Below are positions 59,206 to 64,000 of a DNA stretch of 64,000 bases, piece after piece. Source of the stretch: Lacrimispora sp. 210928-DFI.3.58 (lineage in GTDB: Bacteria; Bacillota; Clostridia; Lachnospirales; Lachnospiraceae); contig NZ_JAJCIC010000003.1 in assembly GCF_020554865.1 (NCBI RefSeq), positions 190,284 through 254,283 of the forward strand, in the 5' to 3' direction. Within the stretch, counting starts at the first letter, position 1, and every line of letters begins with the position of its first letter. Below the pieces are notes generated by a model that worked only from the letters and a program-made list of their open reading frames with translations, searched no databases and was not told where the DNA came from. Both the position numbers and the translations under genes were made by a program.

Positions 59206-60624
59206 ATGAAAAAAAAGCTGGAAGGCCATAAGATCGCCAAAGTAGATCCGGGCTCCATTGGCGAGGAGCTGGAGCTGGAGGCGGGCGATTATGTTCTGTC
59301 TATTAACGGCAATGAGATAGAAGATATTTTTGACTACGAATACTACATCAACAGCGCTTCCATTACCATGCTGGTGCGAAAGGCCGACGGCGAGGAGTGG
59401 GAGCTTGATATTGAAAATGACTATGAGGACCTGGGCCTGACCTTTGAAAATGGTTTGATGAGCGAGTACCGCTCCTGCTGCAATAAGTGCATCTTCTGCT
59501 TTATTGACCAGATGCCGCCTGGGATGCGGGAGACCCTTTATTTTAAGGACGATGATTCCCGCCTTTCCTTTCTCCAGGGCAATTATATTACCCTGACGAA
59601 CATGAAGGAAAAGGACATTGACCGCATTATCCGCTTCAAGCTGTCACCCATCAACATTTCCGTGCAGACCACCAACCCGGAGCTGCGGTGCAAGATGCTG
59701 AACAACCGCTTTGCAGGCAGGGCGTTAAAGATGATCGACCGGCTCTATGAGGCCGGAACCCAGATGAACGGCCAGGTGGTACTGTGCAAGGGGGTCAATG
59801 ACGGGGAGGAGCTTATGAGGACCATAAGCGACCTTACCAAATACCTTCCGTATATGGAAAGCGTGTCCGTGGTTCCGGTGGGCCTTTCCAAATACAGGGA
59901 CGGCCTCTATCCCCTGGAGCCCTTCACAAAGGAGGATGCAGGCGAGGTCATTGATATGATCGAAGACTGGCAGAAAAAGATCTATGCAGAGCACGGCACC
60001 CATTTTATCCATGCCAGCGATGAGTTCTACACCCTGGCAGAGCGTCCGCTGCCTGAGGAGGAGCGCTACGACGGCTATATCCAGCTGGAAAACGGCGTGG
60101 GGATGCTCCGGCTTCTGGCCACAGAGGTGGAGGAGGAGCTTTTGAGCCTTTCAGGAGATGAGGAGGAAGGGCTGGTATCCATTGCCACGGGCCGCCTTCC
60201 TTATACCTATATATGCAAATATGCGGGCTGGATCAGGGAGAAATTTCCCGGCCGCACCATACAGATCTACCCCATCTTTAATGACTTTTTCGGAGAAATG
60301 ATCACGGTATCCGGCCTGCTGACAGGAGCCGACATCATCTGTCAGCTAAAGGACAAGCCCCTGGGAGAATACCTCCTTCTTCCCATCAATATGTTCCGCA
60401 GCGGGGAAGAGGTTTTCCTGGACGATGTGACAAAAGAAGAGGTAGAAAAAGCTTTACAAGTCAAAATTCGTATAGTAAAATCAAGCGGGCATGATTTCGT
60501 CCAGGCGATCCTCCACCCTGAGCTTGAGGTGGTGGAGGAAGAGGAGCCATCCATGCCCGGAGCCGATTACGGATATGAGGGATATGAATTAGATGAAATC
60601 TGGCAGGAAGATGACGAGCTGTGA
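59206..60624 (+). CDS. DUF512 radical SAM-like protein with N-terminal PDZ domain
   Basis: ATG at 59206 follows AAGAGG. The 472-residue protein has a PDZ-like N-terminus (KVDPGSIGEELELEAGDYVLSINGNEIEDIFDYEYY). A CCNKCIFCFIDQMPPGMRETLYFKDDD segment has the CxxCxxC cysteine spacing of radical SAM enzymes, and a DUF512 C-terminal domain follows. The family is widespread in Firmicutes and Cyanobacteria, and its reaction is unknown. Its place directly before der, plsY and gpsA is conserved in many Clostridia. Confidence 0.85.
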   Translation: MKKKLEGHKIAKVDPGSIGEELELEAGDYVLSINGNEIEDIFDYEYYINSASITMLVRKADGEEWELDIENDYEDLGLTFENGLMSEYRSCCNKCIFCFIDQMPPGMRETLYFKDDDSRLSFLQGNYITLTNMKEKDIDRIIRFKLSPINISVQTTNPELRCKMLNNRFAGRALKMIDRLYEAGTQMNGQVVLCKGVNDGEELMRTISDLTKYLPYMESVSVVPVGLSKYRDGLYPLEPFTKEDAGEVIDMIEDWQKKIYAEHGTHFIHASDEFYTLAERPLPEEERYDGYIQLENGVGMLRLLATEVEEELLSLSGDEEEGLVSIATGRLPYTYICKYAGWIREKFPGRTIQIYPIFNDFFGEMITVSGLLTGADIICQLKDKPLGEYLLLPINMFRSGEEVFLDDVTKEEVEKALQVKIRIVKSSGHDFVQAILHPELEVVEEEEPSMPGADYGYEGYELDEIWQEDDEL

Positions 60625-60784
60625 GAGCTGCGGCAACTATGTATATGATGAAGAGAATGAATATTATATCTGTGAGGTCGATCTGGATGAGGATGACTAT
60701 ATACGCTTCTTAAAGGGAACCGTAAGGGCATGCCCCTATTACCAGTCAAACGATGAGTACAGGATCGTCCGGAAGCAGATATAA
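60593..60784 (+). CDS. Small cysteine-pair protein (DUF6472-like)
   Basis: The 63-residue protein has Cys pairs that suggest metal binding: MTSCESCGNYVYDEENEYYICEVDLDEDD and RACPYYQSNDEYRIVRKQI. It overlaps the end of the DUF512 gene by 32 bases if it starts at ATG 60593. ATG 60611 would leave 57 residues and fits related proteins that start near SCESC. Similar small proteins recur between DUF512 and der genes, so a linked function is possible. No enzymatic activity is evident. Confidence 0.75.
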   Translation: MKSGRKMTSCESCGNYVYDEENEYYICEVDLDEDDYIRFLKGTVRACPYYQSNDEYRIVRKQI

Positions 60785-60808
60785 GAGCAGTGAGGGAGTG
60801 AGGGAAAC

Positions 60809-62137
60809 ATGAGCAAACCAATCGTTGCGATCGTGGGCAGGCCCAATGTGGGGAAATCCACGTTGTTTAATGTGATTGCAGGAGAAACGATCTCCATTGT
60901 AAAGGATACGCCGGGAGTCACCAGAGACAGGATATACGCTGACTGCAGCTGGCTGGATATGAATTTTACCATGATCGATACAGGCGGTATTGAGCCTGAC
61001 AGCAATGACATCATCCTGTCCCAAATGAGGGAGCAGGCGGAGATCGCCATCGCTACGGCGGACGTGATCATTTTCATTGTAGATGTGCGCCAGGGCATGG
61101 TGGACGCCGACTCCAAGGTGGCTGACATGCTGCGCAAATCCAGAAAGCCTGTTGTGCTGGCAGTGAACAAGGTGGACAGCATGGCAAAATTTGGAAACGA
61201 TGTCTACGAATTTTATAACCTGGGTATCGGGGATCCTATCCCTGTATCAGCGGCTTCCAGGCTGGGTATCGGAGATCTGCTGGATGAGGTCATCAAGCAT
61301 TTCGATGTCTCCCAGATGGAAGAGGAGGAGGACGAGCGTCCAAGGATCGCCGTGGTGGGAAAGCCCAACGTAGGAAAATCTTCCATTATAAATAAGCTTC
61401 TGGGAGAGAACCGGGTCATTGTATCAGATATCGCGGGAACCACCAGAGACGCGGTGGACACGGAGATCGTTCACAACGGCGTGCCCTATGTGTTTATCGA
61501 CACAGCGGGACTGCGCAGAAAAAATAAGATAAAAGAGGACCTGGAACGCTACAGCATTATCCGCACCGTGACAGCGGTGGAGCGCGCCGACATTGTGATC
61601 GTTGTCATCGATGCAAAGGAAGGCGTGACAGAGCAGGATGCCAAGATCGCCGGTATTGCCCACGAGAGGGGCAAGGGCATTATCGTGGCTGTGAACAAAT
61701 GGGATACCATTGAGAAGGATGACAAGACCATCTACAAATACACCAATAAGCTCAAGGAGACCCTGGCCTTTATGAACTATGCAGAGTACATTTTCGTCTC
61801 TGCGGCCACAGGACAGCGCCTTCCAAAGCTGTTTGAGATGATCGACGCTGTGCGTCAGAACCAGAACCTGCGTGTGGCCACAGGCGTTCTCAATGAGATC
61901 ATGACAGAGGCAGTGGCTATGCAGCAGCCGCCTTCTGACAAGGGAAAACGCTTAAAGCTCTACTATATGACCCAGGTTGCGGTAAAGCCGCCTACCTTTG
62001 TGATCTTTGTAAATGACAAGGAGCTGATGCATTTTTCCTATACAAGGTATTTGGAGAACCAGATCAGGAGTGCCTTTGGTTTCCGCGGTACCTCCCTCAA
62101 GTTCATTATCCGGGAGCGCAAGGCAAAGGAACAGTGA
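60809..62137 (+). CDS. der: GTPase Der (EngA)
   Basis: Der is an essential GTPase for 50S assembly with two tandem G domains. The 442-residue protein has [24 protein letters not shown] and NKVDS (domain 1), then [24 protein letters not shown] and NKWDT (domain 2). A KH-like C-terminal domain ([22 protein letters not shown]) closes it. GAGGGAAAC precedes the ATG. It begins the der-plsY-gpsA run. Confidence 0.96.
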   Translation: MSKPIVAIVGRPNVGKSTLFNVIAGETISIVKDTPGVTRDRIYADCSWLDMNFTMIDTGGIEPDSNDIILSQMREQAEIAIATADVIIFIVDVRQGMVDADSKVADMLRKSRKPVVLAVNKVDSMAKFGNDVYEFYNLGIGDPIPVSAASRLGIGDLLDEVIKHFDVSQMEEEEDERPRIAVVGKPNVGKSSIINKLLGENRVIVSDIAGTTRDAVDTEIVHNGVPYVFIDTAGLRRKNKIKEDLERYSIIRTVTAVERADIVIVVIDAKEGVTEQDAKIAGIAHERGKGIIVAVNKWDTIEKDDKTIYKYTNKLKETLAFMNYAEYIFVSAATGQRLPKLFEMIDAVRQNQNLRVATGVLNEIMTEAVAMQQPPSDKGKRLKLYYMTQVAVKPPTFVIFVNDKELMHFSYTRYLENQIRSAFGFRGTSLKFIIRERKAKEQ

Positions 62138-62177
62138 CAGCAGGAAAGGCTGTATTGACTGAAAGGGGGATTTGAGA

Positions 62178-62816
62178 ATGGAACGAATCTTATGTTTGGC
62201 AGCAGGTTATGTGTGCGGCTTGATACAGACAGGTTATCTGTATGGAAAGGCTCATGGGATCGACATCCGCCAGCACGGAAGCGGCAATTCCGGCAGTACC
62301 AATGCCCTCCGCGTGATGGGCATCAAGGCAGGCCTGACGGTTTTTATCGGAGATCTGATGAAGACCGTGATACCATGTCTCATAGTCAGGCTTTTATTTG
62401 GAAGCAGACAGCCGGATCACATGTATGTATACATGCTGTATGCAGGCTTTGGCGTGATACTGGGGCACAATTTCCCATTCTATCTGCAATTTAAGGGAGG
62501 AAAGGGCATTGCGGCCACGGCAGGGATCATCCTGTCCATTGACTGGAGACTGACCATCCTGTGTCTGGCTGTGTTCATCGGCATTGTGGCAGTCACCAGG
62601 TATGTATCCTTAGGCTCTCTGGTGGTCTCCACCATTCTGCTTATCTGGAATATCCTGATGGGAAGGACGGGAGCCTACGGCCTTTCAGCCGCTGCCTACA
62701 CAGAATATTGCGCCGTTACCTTTGTGATCGCTGCAATGGCCTTCTGGAGGCACAGGGCGAATATCGTAAGGCTGGCACAGGGCAAAGAGAATAAAATAGG
62801 GGCAAAAAAACAATAA
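62178..62816 (+). CDS. plsY: Glycerol-3-phosphate acyltransferase PlsY
   Basis: PlsY transfers acyl groups from acyl-phosphate to glycerol-3-phosphate, the first step of phospholipid synthesis. The 212-residue protein has about five membrane segments and the active-site loops GIDIRQHGSGNSGSTNALRVMG and LGHNFPFYLQFKGGKGIAATAG. ATG at 62178 lies eight bases after AAAGGGGGA; a TTG two codons earlier is possible but less likely. It is co-oriented with gpsA, which makes its substrate. Confidence 0.95.
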   Translation: MERILCLAAGYVCGLIQTGYLYGKAHGIDIRQHGSGNSGSTNALRVMGIKAGLTVFIGDLMKTVIPCLIVRLLFGSRQPDHMYVYMLYAGFGVILGHNFPFYLQFKGGKGIAATAGIILSIDWRLTILCLAVFIGIVAVTRYVSLGSLVVSTILLIWNILMGRTGAYGLSAAAYTEYCAVTFVIAAMAFWRHRANIVRLAQGKENKIGAKKQ

Positions 62817-62857
62817 GGGCCTCTTAGCGACAATACAGGTACGGACGGTGAAAGAAA

Positions 62858-63871
62858 ATGGCATCAGTTGGAATAATCGGTTCAGGAACCTGGGGCACAG
62901 CCCTGGGCATCCTGCTTTACGGAAACGGACATCAGGTAGAGATCTGGTCAGCCTTTGACAGCGAGGCCGAGGCCCTTCGGAGCACCCGCCTCCACCCCAA
63001 TCTGGGCGAGGTGAAGATACCAAAGGAGATCGGCATTACCACGGATCTTAAGAGTGCAATGGAGGAAAAGGACCTGCTGGTCCTGGCAGTGCCCTCTGTT
63101 TTTGCGCGTGAGACCGCCAGGAAAATGAAGCCCTGGCTCAAAAAGGGGCAGCTTATCACAAATGTGGCAAAGGGGATCGAGGAGGACACCCTCATGACCC
63201 TGTCCCAGCAGATCGAGGAGGAACTCCCGGAGGCAGAGGTCACAGTGCTCTCCGGCCCCAGCCATGCGGAGGAGGTCAGCAGAGGCCTTCCAACCACCTG
63301 CGTGGCGGGCGCCCACAAAAAGGAAACAGCAGAATATGTCCAGTCCCTGTTCATGAGCCAGGTATTCCGCGTGTATACAAGCCCCGATATGCAGGGGATT
63401 GAGGTAGGCGGAGCTCTGAAGAACGTGATCGCCCTGGCGGCAGGTATTGCCGACGGCCTGGGCTTTGGAGACAACACAAAGGCGGCCCTTATCACCAGGG
63501 GTATTGCGGAGATCACCCGTCTTGGCATGGCCATGGGCGGGAAGATGGAGACCTTTGCAGGCCTTACGGGCATTGGGGATCTGATCGTGACCTGCGCCAG
63601 CATGCACAGCCGCAACCGCCGTGCCGGAATCCTCATCGGACAGGGCTTATCCATGGAAGAGGCCATGAAAGAGGTCAAAATGGTGGTAGAAGGCGTCTAC
63701 TCCGCAAAAGCAGCTTTGGCTCTCTCTAAAAAATACAATGTTTCCATGCCCATCGTCGAGCAGGTAAATGCAGTCCTGTTTGACAGCGTATCCGCAAGGG
63801 AGGCTGTGACAGAATTGATGCTCAGGGACCGGAGGGCGGAGAACTCCGGGCTTGTGTGGGAGCAGGAATAA
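62858..63871 (+). CDS. gpsA: NAD(P)-dependent glycerol-3-phosphate dehydrogenase
   Basis: GpsA reduces dihydroxyacetone phosphate to glycerol-3-phosphate, the substrate of PlsY upstream. The 337-residue protein has the Rossmann loop GIIGSGTWGTALGILLYGNGH, LITNVAKGIEEDT, LSGPSHAEEV and the C-terminal GALKNVIALAAGIADGLGFGDNTKAALITRG, with the catalytic Lys in GALKN. It is complete. A hairpin and terminator follow. Confidence 0.96.
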   Translation: MASVGIIGSGTWGTALGILLYGNGHQVEIWSAFDSEAEALRSTRLHPNLGEVKIPKEIGITTDLKSAMEEKDLLVLAVPSVFARETARKMKPWLKKGQLITNVAKGIEEDTLMTLSQQIEEELPEAEVTVLSGPSHAEEVSRGLPTTCVAGAHKKETAEYVQSLFMSQVFRVYTSPDMQGIEVGGALKNVIALAAGIADGLGFGDNTKAALITRGIAEITRLGMAMGGKMETFAGLTGIGDLIVTCASMHSRNRRAGILIGQGLSMEEAMKEVKMVVEGVYSAKAALALSKKYNVSMPIVEQVNAVLFDSVSAREAVTELMLRDRRAENSGLVWEQE

Positions 63872-63895
63872 TAGGAATTTGAGTAGAGATGATAG

Positions 63896-63921
63896 GAGAA
63901 ATGCGCTTCGGCGCATTTCTC
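63896..63921. other. Stable UUCG-type hairpin after gpsA
   Basis: GAGAAATGCGC (63896-63906) pairs with GCGCATTTCTC (63911-63921) across TTCG. There is no T-run, so it may protect the mRNA end or help termination. Confidence 0.7.
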
Positions 63922-63932
63922 AGACTGTAGAC

Positions 63933-63978
63933 AAAGTTGGTGCTAGTTGATTACGCCCAGCACCACTTTTCTTTTTCC
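63933..63978 (+). terminator. Rho-independent terminator after gpsA
   Basis: AAAGTTGGTGCT (63933-63944) pairs with AGCACCACTTT (63959-63969) with one bulged T, followed by TCTTTTTC. Confidence 0.75.
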
Positions 63979-64000
63979 TGTATCATTCGGAGTAAATTGA

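Noticed and set aside
62932..63678. Long minus-strand ORFs opposite gpsA
   Set aside because: They are entirely inside gpsA, whose motifs are complete; no ribosome binding site and no recognisable protein.

Overview
The window looks like the chromosome of a spore-forming Clostridia, most likely a Lachnospiraceae (Clostridium cluster XIVa type). The reasons are gene content and order: YqfC, YqfD, a BofC-like protein and a SpoVB-like flippase; Rex; the orders rplS-lepB-rbgA-rnhB-yraN-pgeF, miaB-mutS and der-plsY-gpsA; strong AGGAGG-type ribosome binding sites; and frequent GTG and TTG starts. The species cannot be fixed from the sequence alone. I saw no tRNA, rRNA, CRISPR array, transposase or prophage genes.

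Layout. Positions 1-3345 hold purine synthesis genes (end of purC, purF, purB). Positions 3460-10141 are a visibly AT-richer accessory island: a divergent Xre-type regulator and six secreted proteins, five of which carry aromatic, glycine-rich cell-wall-binding repeats. Then come a LysR regulator with a MATE exporter (10275-12592), purA (12869-14146), a flavodoxin-fold reductase, a small membrane protein and an ABC-F ATPase on the minus strand. Positions 17586-22006 run rex, acpS, nnrD/E, alr and an unpaired mazF. Positions 22357-26979 hold a CBS/CorC protein, a second MATE exporter, a YebC/PmpR protein and a nitrilase-family amidase. Positions 27007-33558 are the yqfC-yqfD-phoH-ybeY group, a DUF3048 lipoprotein, a SpoVB-like flippase and a BofC-like protein.

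The second half holds two FAD flavoproteins, proB-DUF896-proA, lepB, yaaA, an Xre regulator with a membrane partner, and a Gfo/Idh oxidoreductase plus YkvI-type permease behind two identical palindromic operators (41544-41611). Next are miaB-mutS-trmD, a second CBS/CorC protein, and rplS through pgeF. A phosphoribosyltransferase-like protein and a cytosine/purine permease follow, with a divergent long-form PRPP synthetase. The window ends with a DUF512 radical SAM protein, a small Cys-pair protein, der, plsY and gpsA.

The points most worth following are: the secreted cell-wall-binding island with its palindromic operator and shared-anchor/variable-tail proteins; the paired operators at 41.5 kb with no local regulator; the PRTase-like/permease pair; a 160-bp MITE-like palindrome between rnhB and yraN; a dispersed structured repeat (250-314 and 22192-22255); and recurring GTAACTATTCAG palindromes between 45.6 and 50.7 kb. 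The rest is ordinary housekeeping.
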